64,000 nucleotides of DNA, from NCBI GenBank assembly GCA_963701675.1, contig OY969623.1, forward strand, positions 8,122,001 through 8,186,000, read 5' to 3'. The notes under the pieces are model-generated. The model did not search any database and was not told the origin of the DNA. It saw nothing but the letters and a program-made list of their open reading frames with translations. This DNA is from G963701675 sp963701675. GTDB taxonomy: Bacteria > Planctomycetota > Planctomycetia > Gemmatales > Gemmataceae. This document shows, in pieces, positions 54,542 to 63,535 of this stretch. Numbering within the stretch: position 1 is the stretch's first letter; every line of letters starts with the position of its first letter. The position numbers and the translations under genes were made by a program.

Positions 54542-55395
54542 AACGCGTCACGACTGCTGAGGCCCTTCGCGATGCCGTCGCTCCCGCACGGCGCGAGGGG
54601 AACACCGTAGGTTTGGTTCCCACCATGGGGGCGCTGCACGACGGCCATGCCAGCTTGTTTCGTGCGGCGCGTGCGGAGGTGGGCTTTGTTGTCGCAACGA
54701 TTTTCGTGAATCCAACGCAGTTCGGTCCAAACGAAGATTTAACCCGTTATCCGCGCCCGCTCGAAAAGGACCTGAGCGTTTGCGAACGGGAAAACGTCGA
54801 CTTGGTTTTCACACCTGATGCTGCTCTCATGTACCCGCCAGGATATTTCACTTATGTCGAGGTGCACGAGCTGCAGGACGGGCTTTGCGGTGCTTCGCGA
54901 CCGGGGCACTTCCGCGGTGTCGCTACCATCGTTCTGAAACTGTTCAATCTGGTTCAACCGGACATCGCCTATTTCGGACAGAAAGACGCTCAACAAGCGC
55001 GGATCATCGAGCAGATGGTCGAAGACCTGGATGTGCCGACCGCCATCCGTGTGTGTCCCATTGTGCGTGAGGCAAATGGTCTAGCCCTCAGTTCGCGCAA
55101 CCAGTATCTTGATCCGAACCAGCGCAGCCATGCAACCGTGCTTTATCGCTCTTTGGAGGCTGCCCGCGCTCAGATTGCCGCTGGCGAACGAGACTCCAAT
55201 CGCATTCGAAACGGCCTGGTGTCGAGCATTGCATCCACGCCTGGGGCCGTTCTCGACTACGCGGAAATCGTGGATGCGAAGAACCTGAAACCCGTACCAC
55301 GCATCGACGGCGAAGTTCTCATTGCCTTAGCCGTCAAGTTCGGCTCAACGCGATTGATTGACAATCTCCACTTGTCCGTCGTCCGTGGTCCATAG
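54538..55395 (+). CDS. panC: Pantothenate synthetase
   Basis: The 285-residue enzyme shows the nucleotidyl-transferase signatures VGLVPTMGALHDGHASLF (HIGH-like HDGH) and FVNPTQFGPNEDLTRYPR. The pantoate-site DGLCGASRPGHFRGVATIVLKLFNLVQPDIAYFGQKDAQQ and the SSRNQYL (KMSKS-like) loop follow. It joins pantoate and beta-alanine with ATP in coenzyme A synthesis. Its ATG overlaps the CYTH gene stop (ATGA), so the two are translationally coupled. Its last codons run into a palindromic repeat that continues to the next gene. Confidence 0.95.
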   Translation: MKRVTTAEALRDAVAPARREGNTVGLVPTMGALHDGHASLFRAARAEVGFVVATIFVNPTQFGPNEDLTRYPRPLEKDLSVCERENVDLVFTPDAALMYPPGYFTYVEVHELQDGLCGASRPGHFRGVATIVLKLFNLVQPDIAYFGQKDAQQARIIEQMVEDLDVPTAIRVCPIVREANGLALSSRNQYLDPNQRSHATVLYRSLEAARAQIAAGERDSNRIRNGLVSSIASTPGAVLDYAEIVDAKNLKPVPRIDGEVLIALAVKFGSTRLIDNLHLSVVRGP

Positions 55396-55432
55396 TCAGT
55401 GGCAACGGACGACGGACAACGGACAACGGACC
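55374..55432. repeat. Palindromic GTCCGT/ACGGAC repeat
   Basis: GTCCGTCGTCCGT (55374-55386) is perfectly complemented by ACGGACGACGGAC (55405-55417), with extra ACGGAC units following. It overlaps the panC stop and reaches to a few bases before the mgtE start. It could be a transcription attenuator or a dispersed palindromic element. Confidence 0.75.
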
Positions 55433-55435
55433 AAA

Positions 55436-56830
55436 ATGGCACATCCACTCTTCGGCCCGGAAGTTCGACTCCTACTGGAAGAGAACGATACGGCCGGGAT
55501 GAAGGACTTCTGCGAGACGCTGCACCCGGCGACCGCGGCCGATGCGTTGGCCGATGAATTCGGCGTCGAGGATGTTTGGCGCGTGATCTCGACGACGAGC
55601 ATCCGTAATCAGGCCGCTATCTTCGAGTATTTTCCCATCGAGTGGCAGGTCAAAATGGTCGAAGGGACCGGGCGGCAACACATGGCCCGTCTCATCGAGC
55701 AAATGTCGCACGACGACCGCGCTGACTTGCTCCGCCGCCTGATGCCGCGCGTCGCAGAGAGCCTGTTGCGGTTGGTGGATGAGGCCGACCGCCGCGACAT
55801 CGCCACCCTCGTCGAATACGCGGAAAACACCGTCGGCGCCTTGATGACCACGGATTACGCTTGGTTGCCGGCCAACATTAACGCCGGTGAGGCGCTCGAG
55901 CGGCTTCGCCTGCAGGCTCCCGATCGCGAAACCATCTATTACGTCTACGTGCTGGACGAACACCGGAAATTGCTCGGGATTCTATCGCTGCGCGACCTCA
56001 TTCTGGCCAATCGTCACGCCGCCGTCCGCGACATTATGGAGACCGAAATGGTTTCCATCCGCGTAATCGACGATCGGGAAAAAGTCGCCCAGGACATGGC
56101 GCGTTACGACCTCATCGCTATTCCCGTACTCGACGATGAGGGCCGGCTCGTCGGCATTGTGACCCACGACGACGTGATCGACGTTGTTGTGTCGGAAGCC
56201 ACCGAGGACGTCCACCGCATGGGCGCTGTCGGAACGATGGTGGAAAACTACCTCGAGGTCCGCTTCCTGACGATTTGGCGAAAACGTGCAGGCTGGCTGT
56301 CACTTTTGTTCGTGGCCGGGCTGTTCACGATCTTCGCCTTGGCACATTTTCAGGAAGCGTTGGATAAGTATCTGGTGTTGGCCCTATTCATTCCGCTGTG
56401 TATCGGCACCGGCGGCAATTCCGGCTCCCAGGCCGCGACGCTGATCACACGCGCGCTTGCCTTGGGACACCTCAGTGCACGTGATTGGTCGCGTGTGCTT
56501 TTGCACGAGGTGTTCATGGGATTGGCGCTGGGCCTGAGCCTGGGCGCGATCGGTTTCTTGATCTGCTACGTCTTACCATTCTTGCCGCACAACCTGCTCG
56601 GCGATGATGTGAAGTGGTGGCAAATGGGCCTCGTCGTGTCTCAGGCGGTCACGGCGATTTGCCTGTGGGGAACCGTGGTGGGGTCCATGCTGCCCTTGAT
56701 ATTCCGAGCCCTCGGCTTCGATCCGGCGTTTGCATCAAGCCCGTTCGTCGCGATGTTCGTCGATGTGACGGGTATTGTAATTTACTTTTCGGTGGCGAGC
56801 TTGTATTTGGGGAATCTTCTCAGCGGTTAA
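55436..56830 (+). CDS. mgtE: Magnesium transporter MgtE
   Basis: The 464-residue protein has the MgtE order. An N-terminal helical superhelix domain (residues 10-130: LHPATAADALADEF, QMSHDDRADLLRRLMP) is followed by two CBS domains (AWLPANINAGEALERLRLQ ... GILSLRDLILAN and SIRVIDDREKVAQDMARYDLIAIPVLDDEGRLVGIVTHDDVIDV). Five membrane helices come last, with the pore signature GTGGNSGSQAATLITRALALG. It imports Mg2+ and is gated by cytoplasmic Mg2+ binding. The ATG at 55436 fits the family start. The palindromic repeat lies directly upstream. Confidence 0.95.
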   Translation: MAHPLFGPEVRLLLEENDTAGMKDFCETLHPATAADALADEFGVEDVWRVISTTSIRNQAAIFEYFPIEWQVKMVEGTGRQHMARLIEQMSHDDRADLLRRLMPRVAESLLRLVDEADRRDIATLVEYAENTVGALMTTDYAWLPANINAGEALERLRLQAPDRETIYYVYVLDEHRKLLGILSLRDLILANRHAAVRDIMETEMVSIRVIDDREKVAQDMARYDLIAIPVLDDEGRLVGIVTHDDVIDVVVSEATEDVHRMGAVGTMVENYLEVRFLTIWRKRAGWLSLLFVAGLFTIFALAHFQEALDKYLVLALFIPLCIGTGGNSGSQAATLITRALALGHLSARDWSRVLLHEVFMGLALGLSLGAIGFLICYVLPFLPHNLLGDDVKWWQMGLVVSQAVTAICLWGTVVGSMLPLIFRALGFDPAFASSPFVAMFVDVTGIVIYFSVASLYLGNLLSG

Positions 56831-56845
56831 CCGCGCCGGGACGAT

Positions 56846-56931
56846 GTAGGGTGTGTCGAGTCTTCGAAGACGCACCGACGCGTAACCGAGGAAGGGTGCA
56901 GGTGCGTCTGCGCGGACTTGACGCACCCTAC
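56846..56931. repeat. TAGGGTG-type inverted repeat between convergent genes
   Basis: GTAGGGTGTGTCGAGTC (56846-56862) and GACTTGACGCACCCTAC (56915-56931) are complementary at 15 of 17 positions. The element fills the gap between the convergent mgtE and glmS genes and may serve as a bidirectional terminator. It resembles dispersed palindromic repeats seen in many bacterial genomes. Confidence 0.7.
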
Positions 56932-56935
56932 AATA

Positions 56936-58762
56936 TCACTCAACGGTTACGCTCTTCGCCAGGTTGCGGGGTTTATCAACGTCGCAACCGCGCAGCAGGG
57001 CAATGTGGTACGCTAACAGCTGTAACGGAACGACGGCAATCAGCGGTTGGAGATAATCCGGGACGCGCGGCACGAAGATCACATCATCCGCACGCGCTGC
57101 CACCTCTTCATCACCTTCGCATGCCACGGCGATGACCGGGCCGCCGCGGGCCTTGATTTCTTCCAAGTTGCTCATGACCTTGTCGAACACGGCGCCGCGC
57201 GGAATCAGGAACACCGAGGGCGTGTTCTTATCGACCAGCGCGATAGGGCCGTGCTTCATTTCCGCCGCCGGATAGCCCTCGGCGTGGATGTAACTGATTT
57301 CTTTCAGCTTCAGGGCACCTTCCAGAGCTACAGGGTACAGGTATTGCCGCCCCAGGTAGAGGACGTTGTTGGCCTTGTAGTACCGCTCGGCGATGCGTTG
57401 GACATCGTCGTGGCACTGAAGGGTTTGGCGAATCAAATTGGGCGTCTCGCGGAGTTCTTCTATCATCCGCGCGCCCTGGATGCTCGAAAGATGCCGCATC
57501 CGCCCCAAATAGAGGGCGAGCATCGTCAGCACCATCACTTGGGAGGTGAATGCCTTCGTGCTGGCGACGCCGATTTCCGGGCCGGCATGAAGGTAAACAC
57601 CGCCGTCGGCTTCGCGGGCAATGCTGCTGCCCACGACATTGCAGATCGCCAGAGTCGAATGGCCCTTACGTTTGCTTTCACGGACTGCAGCAAGGGTGTC
57701 GGCCGTCTCGCCGGATTGCGTTATCGCGATGACAATGGTGTTGCGGTCAACCGGCGGATTGCGGTAGCGAAACTCGCTGGCATATTCGACTTCGACGGGA
57801 ATACGGGCAAGCTCCTCGAAAAGATACTCGGCCACCAAACCGGCATGATAACTGGTGCCGCACGCCGTCAGGATGATGCGGTCGGCTCGGCGTAGCTGTT
57901 GGGTGTCGAGGTTGAGGCCGCCGAAATGGGCGCTGGCGTCGTGTTCATTCAGCCTGCCGCGCATCGCGTTTTCCAGGGCCTCGGGCTGTTCATAGATCTC
58001 TTTGAGCATGTGGTGCTCAAAGCGTCCCTTTTCCGAATCGCCCGGGTCCCAGTCGATCTGTTCGATCTGGGCGTCAACGCGCACTTCATCTTGATCGTAG
58101 ATGTGCCATTCCCGATCGGTCACGACACAAAGCTGGTGGTCCTGCAAGAACACCACATTCGACGTGTGCAGCATCAGCGCCGATGCGTCGCTTGCCAGGT
58201 AATTCTCGCCGTGGCCCACGCCGAGGACCAACGGACTGCCCAGCCGGGCCCCGACGATGGTGTTGGGGAACTGCGGGCTAACCACGGCGAGGCCATACGT
58301 TCCTTTGAGTCGGCCCACGGCCTTGCGAACTGCTTGAACCAGGTCGCCGTTCAGGTGAAACGCAATCAACTGCGCGATCACCTCAGTATCGGTCTCACTA
58401 CGAAACGTCACTCCCTCCGATTCGAGCTGTCGTTTGATGCCGGCATAGTTCTCGATGACGCCGTTGTGGACGACGGCCACGGCGCAGTCGCCGCCGATGT
58501 GGGGATGGGCGTTGATGTCGTTCGGCGATCCATGGGTTGCCCAGCGAGTGTGGCTGAGGCCGTGACATCCCGGCGCGGGACGTTTTTCCAATTGATGGGC
58601 GAGGTCCGCCACCCGGCCGGCGTTCTTTCGCAAATGCATGTGCGGCCCGGTCACGGTCACCATGCCGGCACTGTCGTATCCGCGATACTCCAATCGGCGG
58701 AGACCCTCGAGCAAGATTGGTTGTGCTTCCTTTCGCCCAACGTATCCAATAATCCCACACAT
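56936..58762 (-). CDS. glmS: Glutamine--fructose-6-phosphate aminotransferase
   Basis: The 608-residue enzyme has the Cys2 N-terminal nucleophile glutaminase (MCGIIGYVG, HTRWATHGSPNDINAHPH) and two SIS isomerase domains. ILTACGTSYHAGLVAEYLFEELARIPVEVEYASEFRY is in the first, with the SQSGETADT motif as TQSGETADTL, and EISYIHAEGYPAAEMKHGPIALVD is in the second. It makes glucosamine-6-phosphate from fructose-6-phosphate and glutamine for cell-envelope amino-sugars. No glmS ribozyme was seen upstream. Length is normal. Confidence 0.97.
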   Translation of the reverse strand: MCGIIGYVGRKEAQPILLEGLRRLEYRGYDSAGMVTVTGPHMHLRKNAGRVADLAHQLEKRPAPGCHGLSHTRWATHGSPNDINAHPHIGGDCAVAVVHNGVIENYAGIKRQLESEGVTFRSETDTEVIAQLIAFHLNGDLVQAVRKAVGRLKGTYGLAVVSPQFPNTIVGARLGSPLVLGVGHGENYLASDASALMLHTSNVVFLQDHQLCVVTDREWHIYDQDEVRVDAQIEQIDWDPGDSEKGRFEHHMLKEIYEQPEALENAMRGRLNEHDASAHFGGLNLDTQQLRRADRIILTACGTSYHAGLVAEYLFEELARIPVEVEYASEFRYRNPPVDRNTIVIAITQSGETADTLAAVRESKRKGHSTLAICNVVGSSIAREADGGVYLHAGPEIGVASTKAFTSQVMVLTMLALYLGRMRHLSSIQGARMIEELRETPNLIRQTLQCHDDVQRIAERYYKANNVLYLGRQYLYPVALEGALKLKEISYIHAEGYPAAEMKHGPIALVDKNTPSVFLIPRGAVFDKVMSNLEEIKARGGPVIAVACEGDEEVAARADDVIFVPRVPDYLQPLIAVVPLQLLAYHIALLRGCDVDKPRNLAKSVTVE

Positions 58763-58913
58763 TCCGTTTTGCCTCGCAGTAGGCGTGTTCTTTTTTCAGT
58801 CGATCACGCCCGTCGAAGACTCCGGGAGTGCCACCTGATCTGGTGTCACAAGCCTATACTGAGGACGGTTGTTAAGCAAGCACTCTTTGGTGTAGTCCGG
58901 GGGAGTTGAATCA

Positions 58914-59366
58914 ATGGCTCTTGTGGCACCCGATCCTCATTTTAAGGCCCGCGTCAAGTCGAGCTTCGATCGCCAGCGGATCATGACGACCATCGGCGCT
59001 ACGCTGACTCGAATCGAGGCCGGGGAAGTAGAGATTTCATTGCCTTACCGAAACGATCTGACGCAACAGCACGGGTTTGTTCACGCCGGTATCGTGGCGA
59101 CCATTGCCGACAGCGCGTGCGGCTATGCCGCGTTCAGCCTCATGCCGGCCAAAACGGCCGTGTTGACGGTCGAATACAAGATCAACTTGCTGCGGCCGGC
59201 AAGCGGTGAAACGTTTGTGGCGCGGGCCCACGTCCTTCGTCCGGGGAAGACCATCACGGTATGCCGTGCGGACGTTTATGCTGCAAGCACGGATGGGGAG
59301 AAGCTGGTAGCAACGATGTTGGGAACCATCGCCGCCGTCCCGGAGCGCGAAGGTGTGGTCGGATAG
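58914..59366 (+). CDS. PaaI-family acyl-CoA thioesterase (hot-dog fold)
   Basis: The 150-residue protein has FGRQRIMTTIGATLTRIEAGEVEISLPYRNDLTQQHGFVHAGIVATIADSACGYAA-type features: LTQQHGFVHAGIVATIADSAC is the catalytic region (HGxxHxG) and LTVEYKINLLRPASGE the following strand. The family hydrolyses acyl-CoA thioesters, often phenylacetyl-CoA derivatives. Substrate is not visible. A GGGGGAG precedes the ATG. The gene is divergent from glmS, with about 150 bases between them. Confidence 0.85.
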   Translation: MALVAPDPHFKARVKSSFDRQRIMTTIGATLTRIEAGEVEISLPYRNDLTQQHGFVHAGIVATIADSACGYAAFSLMPAKTAVLTVEYKINLLRPASGETFVARAHVLRPGKTITVCRADVYAASTDGEKLVATMLGTIAAVPEREGVVG

Positions 59367-59408
59367 TACAGTTTTAGCTGGCAACATAGCAAGTCTTTAG
59401 GTTGACCT

Positions 59409-59594
59409 CGTGCCACGACGTGACGGTACTCCGGCACGTCGTGCAATCCTTCAGGGACCTGTCTCTCGACTCCGAAACGCGATTAGACGCGGAATGGTGC
59501 GGTTGATGGCATTCGGCTTGTTGAATGTGTGCGAATGGGTTCAGATTTCGCACGATCACCACGACGTGCCGGAGAAGGGTCACGTCGTGGCACG
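59409..59594. mobile_element. MITE-like element with 35-bp terminal inverted repeats
   Basis: Bases 59409-59443 and 59560-59594 are inverted copies matching at 32 of 35 positions (two perfect arms of 16 and 13 bp around a variable 6-bp centre). Each arm itself contains CACGACGTG and CACGTCGTG, so each can also fold alone. The 116-bp interior has no gene. CCT flanks both ends, which could be a 3-bp target duplication. No transposase is present. Confidence 0.6.
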
Positions 59595-59810
59595 CCTACT
59601 TAACGGCTCGATGCTCGCCGTCAGTTGTGGGCGAGCGTCGAGGCGTTAGCCCGACGTGGAGATGCCATCACAAACCGCGCCAAAAATCTGAAAAGAAAAT
59701 GATTGCAGTCGGGCAAACGCGGGCTTATACTGACACGCGCTATGGCCGGTACAGGACCGGCGGACTCGGATTCACCCATAACACTTCTTCACTCATGTGG
59801 GAGGACTCTA

Positions 59811-60790
59811 TGAATCGGCAGCGCTTCGCCAACTCGTACCGCCCGAAGATCGACCACCTGGAAAACCGGGTTGTGCCTGCCCCGGTGACATTCCAGATGC
59901 GGCCGCAGTTTAGCTCGATTAACCTCGATCCCACGTTATTCATCGGGGCAACGCCCGTCCCGGTCGACGAACAGGCCCCCGGTTCTCTGACGACGGGCTA
60001 TGTGGGACGGCAGCAAGGCGACCTGGACCTGACTGCCCTGACCATACAGTTTAACGACGCGGGTAGCAATATCTTCGCACGTATTTCCGGTAACTGGTTG
60101 CCGAGTTATGATCAGGGCGCCGATCCCGCCTGCGATACCCCTCTAGGCGCCGCCCCAGCTAACTACGGTGGAGTGGTCAGCTTTTTCGGAACAACCAACT
60201 TGGCGCTCCGAAACGTTCGGGTGACGCTTAGTTCCGCTCCCATAGCCTTGACGGTAGTAGACAGTGACGATTGGACATTCCCGGCAACCGTCGACTACAA
60301 CCTAAAGGCCGGTGACCTAGAAGTCGCAGGGGTGCTCGGCAATGACTGCGGCGCAATCCCCGGCACAGAGGCCAACGACGACACTTTGGCTGCGCTCGGC
60401 ACGCTTCACGACAACGGCAATGGCAGCTACAACATCAACGTTCCGATCGATCTCATAGCGAACACTGACCTCGGTGGCGGCAACAGCATCGTAACGCACG
60501 TTACGGGCGCATTTGGCGGTATTCTACCTCCGTCGCCTTCTCCATTGCCAGGCGCACCCGGTCGGCGGCTTGATTCGGCGAGCGCTAAGGCCGCGTTAGC
60601 GGGTGCACAGGACCCAATTAGTCTCGATCAAACCCCGACGTTGTTGCGGCCAAGTTTGGTGCACGCTCCGGCGGTTGAAACGGCTGGCCAAACAATCAGC
60701 GTGGTTTCCGGTGTTGATTTCATGCGGCCTACCGGGAAAGTCCACGTAGCATCGGCAATCGATGCGATTATTGTCGATCCGCTGGCGTAG
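59811..60790 (+). CDS. Exported protein with LExR..PA leader
   Basis: The 326-residue protein begins with the planctomycete-type leader motif HLENRVVPAP (residues 17-26), also seen in the Calx-beta protein of this window. It continues with beta-rich sequence (LTALTIQFNDAGSNIFARISGNW) and a cysteine-bearing stretch (DPACDTPLGAAP). A proline-rich linker (PPSPSPLPGAPGR) leads to a tail ending VASAIDAIIVDPLA. The ATG at 59811 follows GGGAGG. The gene follows the MITE-like element and ends in a strong terminator. Function unknown; it is probably at the cell surface. Confidence 0.7.
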
Positions 60791-60825
60791 AGACTAGCTG
60801 GTGCCAGTTGAGATCTGATGTGAAT

Positions 60826-60865
60826 CGCTTGCGGCTTGGCGGGTGATTACGCCAAGCCGCAAGCG
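60826..60865. terminator. Strong bidirectional hairpin
   Basis: CGCTTGCGGCTTGGCG (60826-60841) is exactly complemented at 60850-60865, with an 8-base loop, followed by GCGCACTTTT on the plus strand. It sits between the convergent exported-protein gene (stop 60790) and the lipoprotein gene (stop 60880). Confidence 0.85.
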
Positions 60866-60879
60866 GCGCACTTTTGAGA

Positions 60880-61320
60880 TCATTCCGTCAAGGTGATATC
60901 GAAAGGCTGATTACCGCGTTTGACCGTGAGGGTCAGGCCGGACTTTTCCTTGTCCCCCCATTTCTCCGGGATCTTTACGTACTTTCCGGCAGGGTAAACA
61001 GTCTCGGCCTTCGCGGCACCCCCTAATCCTTTGGGCGCAAACATCGGCGGAAGGCCGGGGAGCGGCTTCATCGTCACCACGGTGACCTTCACGTCACCGC
61101 CCGGCGCATCGGAAACGGTATAGCTGCCGTCCTCCTGAATCTGCGCCTGGCCGATCCGCCCGTCTGGGTGAATGAAGGTGACGATACCGCCAGGCAACGG
61201 CTTCCCTTTGAATATGACCTTTCCAGACACCTCACCGGTATACTTGCCACACCCCAACGGGATTACGGCCAGAAAACCGAGAAGCCCCGCGGTAGCGAAA
61301 CGGCGAAACCGGGCAGTCAT
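60880..61320 (-). CDS. Lipoprotein with carboxypeptidase-regulatory-like domain (DUF1559 partner)
   Basis: The 146-residue product has a lipoprotein leader with lipobox LGC (MTARFRRFATAGLLGFLAVIPLGC). The compact beta-sandwich follows as GKVIFKGKPLPGGIVTFIHPDGR, then QEDGSYTVSDAPGGDVKVTVVT and a final strand LTLTVKRGNQPFDITLTE. The ATG at 61320 fits the leader. It lies 36 bases downstream of a DUF1559 gene on the same strand, repeating the pair at 6018-7474. An envelope location is likely; function unknown. Confidence 0.85.
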   Translation of the reverse strand: MTARFRRFATAGLLGFLAVIPLGCGKYTGEVSGKVIFKGKPLPGGIVTFIHPDGRIGQAQIQEDGSYTVSDAPGGDVKVTVVTMKPLPGLPPMFAPKGLGGAAKAETVYPAGKYVKIPEKWGDKEKSGLTLTVKRGNQPFDITLTE

Positions 61321-61356
61321 CCGTGGTACCTCACTTTGAACCGGTTCCAATGTCGT

Positions 61357-62376
61357 TTACCAATCGCCGCCCAGAACATCGACGCTCTTCGGGGTACATG
61401 CCGCCCACCAAGTGGCGCCGCTGACGCCTTCCGAAACGGTTCGAACCGTCCCGTCGGCTAGTCCGACTTGGATGCCGCCGATGTGGCCGGTCGAAGCGCG
61501 GGTTGGATCACAGTTTCCCATGAATGGGAAAGGCTGCATGACGAACTTCGAATTGGGGCCGATACCGTTGGAATTGAAATAATCGATCCCAAAGGCGCCG
61601 TGCTTCGGCCCAAATTTTGGATACGAGAGGTTGAATGCATTCCAATACGCCCAATACGCGCCGCCGTTGTATGACGGATTGGTAAGGACGCACCTAGCGT
61701 ACTTCTCGGCAAACAAGATCGTGTTGGATGTGCCGTCTCGGAAAGTTGACCCCAGGCGTGGTCGACCTTCCGGTGCATTGAGGGCGTCCTCATCAGGGTA
61801 GTGGCCCGTCTCCGTGACCTTGCAAAACACTTGGGCATTAAGCGAATAGCACGTCGCTCCCCATTCTTTAAACCCCGATTGCATTTCGTCATCCGTGACG
61901 ACTCCGGAGATGTCGACACTCGGATCGGACGGGCACAGGAAAATCTTGATCGCTTGACTGAATGTGGCGTTGTACGAATAGCTGGGGTTGGATTCCCCAG
62001 ACGGCCAACGCTTTCCCGTGAACGGGCCGACAGTGTTGATCATGGATTGATAGAAGGGTTCCTGCTCAAGGTGGGGTAATATGTGGATGAAACAGGTTGC
62101 GAATGTATGCGGTTGGGGTGTTGCCGTGAATTTTCCAGGAACTGAACCGAGGCCTGGAGGCATCATTCCCTGTGAACTTTCAAAGTTATGACACGCCAGC
62201 ACGATCTGCTTGATGTTGTTCGAGCACTTGGTGCGGTTCGCCGCTTCGCGGACTTTTTGTACCGCCGGCAGCAGGAGTGAGACGAGGACACCGATGATGG
62301 CAATGACAACCAGTAACTCGATCAGCGTGAAGCCACGCGAACGAGTCGACGACGGCCGGGCTGCAAACGGTTTCAT
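61357..62376 (-). CDS. DUF1559 protein with type II pseudopilin N-terminus
   Basis: The 339-residue protein has GFTLIELLVVIAIIGVLVSLL and AVQKVREAANRTKCSNNIKQIVLACHNFE at its N-terminus. FRDGTSNTILFAEKYARC lies in the middle and the closing signature HIGGIQVGLADGTVRTV near the C-terminus. The start follows AAGGAGACC. It is intact, unlike the DUF1559 copy at 16272-17538. It is followed on the same strand by the small lipoprotein at 60880-61320, so the two are likely a functional unit in the envelope. Confidence 0.9.
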   Translation of the reverse strand: MKPFAARPSSTRSRGFTLIELLVVIAIIGVLVSLLLPAVQKVREAANRTKCSNNIKQIVLACHNFESSQGMMPPGLGSVPGKFTATPQPHTFATCFIHILPHLEQEPFYQSMINTVGPFTGKRWPSGESNPSYSYNATFSQAIKIFLCPSDPSVDISGVVTDDEMQSGFKEWGATCYSLNAQVFCKVTETGHYPDEDALNAPEGRPRLGSTFRDGTSNTILFAEKYARCVLTNPSYNGGAYWAYWNAFNLSYPKFGPKHGAFGIDYFNSNGIGPNSKFVMQPFPFMGNCDPTRASTGHIGGIQVGLADGTVRTVSEGVSGATWWAACTPKSVDVLGGDW

Positions 62377-62823
62377 GGTTTGGTCTCCTTCGCACGTTTG
62401 TGCGGGAACTAGGAAGATGCCACTCCTGGCTTATGTGAAAATGACGAATACTCGCCGGGAATTCGCGCCCCTCTTTTTTGGATAACTGGTAGCGACCACT
62501 AACCGCCATTGCCGAGTGAATACCGGCTCCGGCCACGGGCCGAAAAAGGCGAACTCTTGATAAGGCCGGAACTTGCGAACTAACTCTAGTTGGTACTATA
62601 GCCGGGTCACGTTGTCAAATACATTTCGATCCGCCAAATCGTTTTTCGTACGAGCCACTCAGGGGTTAAGCCGATCACGGGATTCGCGGTGACCATTTCA
62701 GCCCAAAAAGCACAAATATTGACCTCGTTTTGGACGAATGGATATACGGAAGGCGAGAAGTCTGCAGCTCGGTGTCCGTATAATGGCGAAGATAGTCCAT
62801 TCGGTCTGTGGAGAGACTGTCCC
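62377..62823. other. Divergent intergenic region
   Basis: About 450 bases between DUF1559 and the sigma-factor gene. Frames across it overlap on both strands but lack starts and domain similarity. It presumably holds promoters for both genes; no clear promoter pair was seen. Confidence 0.4.
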
Positions 62824-63423
62824 ATGAAAAAAACCGACGTTCCAGCCAGTTCCCGTCGCAAACGGATGGTGATGGCGGTCGTGATGGGCACGACGCTATC
62901 GGCGCTAAGCCCATCGAACGCCGTGGCCAACGAATCCACCTTGCGTGCGGTGTCGGCCATCGATCGGTATTGCACGGCGTGCTGGCGAAACGCACACCTC
63001 GATCCGAGCTACTGGCCCGATTGCACTCAGGAAGTGTTCACTCGACTTTTGGAACGGGTGTTGCCGGATTCCTGGAACAAGGTGCTGAAGGACGAGGCCG
63101 ACGAGCGACGTGAATTTCTTCGTGCCATCGACACGGTCAAAAAGCGGTCGCAACGGAGCCGAAAGTACCTGTCGCGCGCCGTCGAAACCGTCGCCGACTC
63201 GCGCGACCCCGGTGAGCGCCGCCTCGCCGACGACCGGGAAGCAGTGCACAAGGTTGCCGAGGAGGTCTTGAGCGAACGCCAACGGCTCATCGTCTGCCGC
63301 TCGATGCAGGGATACTCAGTTACGGACATCGCGCGGGAGTTGGATGTTCCGGCCGAACGAGTGAGCGACGAAAAGTACAAGGCGATCAACAAGCTCCGGG
63401 CCCGATTCGCGCCCCACGTCTAG
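62824..63423 (+). CDS. Unusual sigma-70-family factor
   Basis: The 199-residue protein has a reduced region 2 (AIDRYCTACWRNAHLDPSYWPDCTQEVFTRLLERV, with the DCTQEVF core helix) and a region 4 helix-turn-helix (VLSERQRLIVCRSMQGYSVTDIARELDVPAERVSDEKYKAINKLR). Between them is a charged linker (DERREFLRAIDTVKKRSQRSRKYL). An N-terminal hydrophobic stretch (MVMAVVMGTTLSALSPSNAVA) is not normal in sigma factors. The ATG at 62824 is preferred to in-frame codons up to 62689. No anti-sigma gene is adjacent. It may be an ECF-like regulator of envelope genes. Confidence 0.7.
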   Translation: MKKTDVPASSRRKRMVMAVVMGTTLSALSPSNAVANESTLRAVSAIDRYCTACWRNAHLDPSYWPDCTQEVFTRLLERVLPDSWNKVLKDEADERREFLRAIDTVKKRSQRSRKYLSRAVETVADSRDPGERRLADDREAVHKVAEEVLSERQRLIVCRSMQGYSVTDIARELDVPAERVSDEKYKAINKLRARFAPHV

Positions 63424-63435
63424 CCGCGAACATTC

Positions 63436-63501
63436 GGTGGCCGGGGCAGAGTCTTCGATGCCCCGGTTCCGGGGCTTCCGAAGACTCCAGCCCCGGCCAC
63501 C
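63436..63501. terminator. Long hairpin between convergent genes
   Basis: GGTGGCCGGGGCAGAGTCTTCG (63436-63457, over twenty bases) pairs almost perfectly with 63479-63501, and the centre holds a second hairpin (GCCCCG..CGGGGC at 63460-63475). It lies between the sigma gene and the minus-strand partial gene and may be a bidirectional terminator or dispersed palindrome. Confidence 0.7.
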
Positions 63502-63535
63502 CAGTCCGGACGCCGAGCCGCCCGCGGCAACCTGG

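Noticed and set aside
57047..58909. Two long plus-strand frames opposite glmS
   Set aside because: glmS is unmistakable on the minus strand; the antisense frames show no recognisable protein.
58763..58913. glmS ribozyme or other riboswitch upstream of glmS
   Set aside because: No conserved core could be recognised, and this ribozyme is known mainly from Firmicutes.
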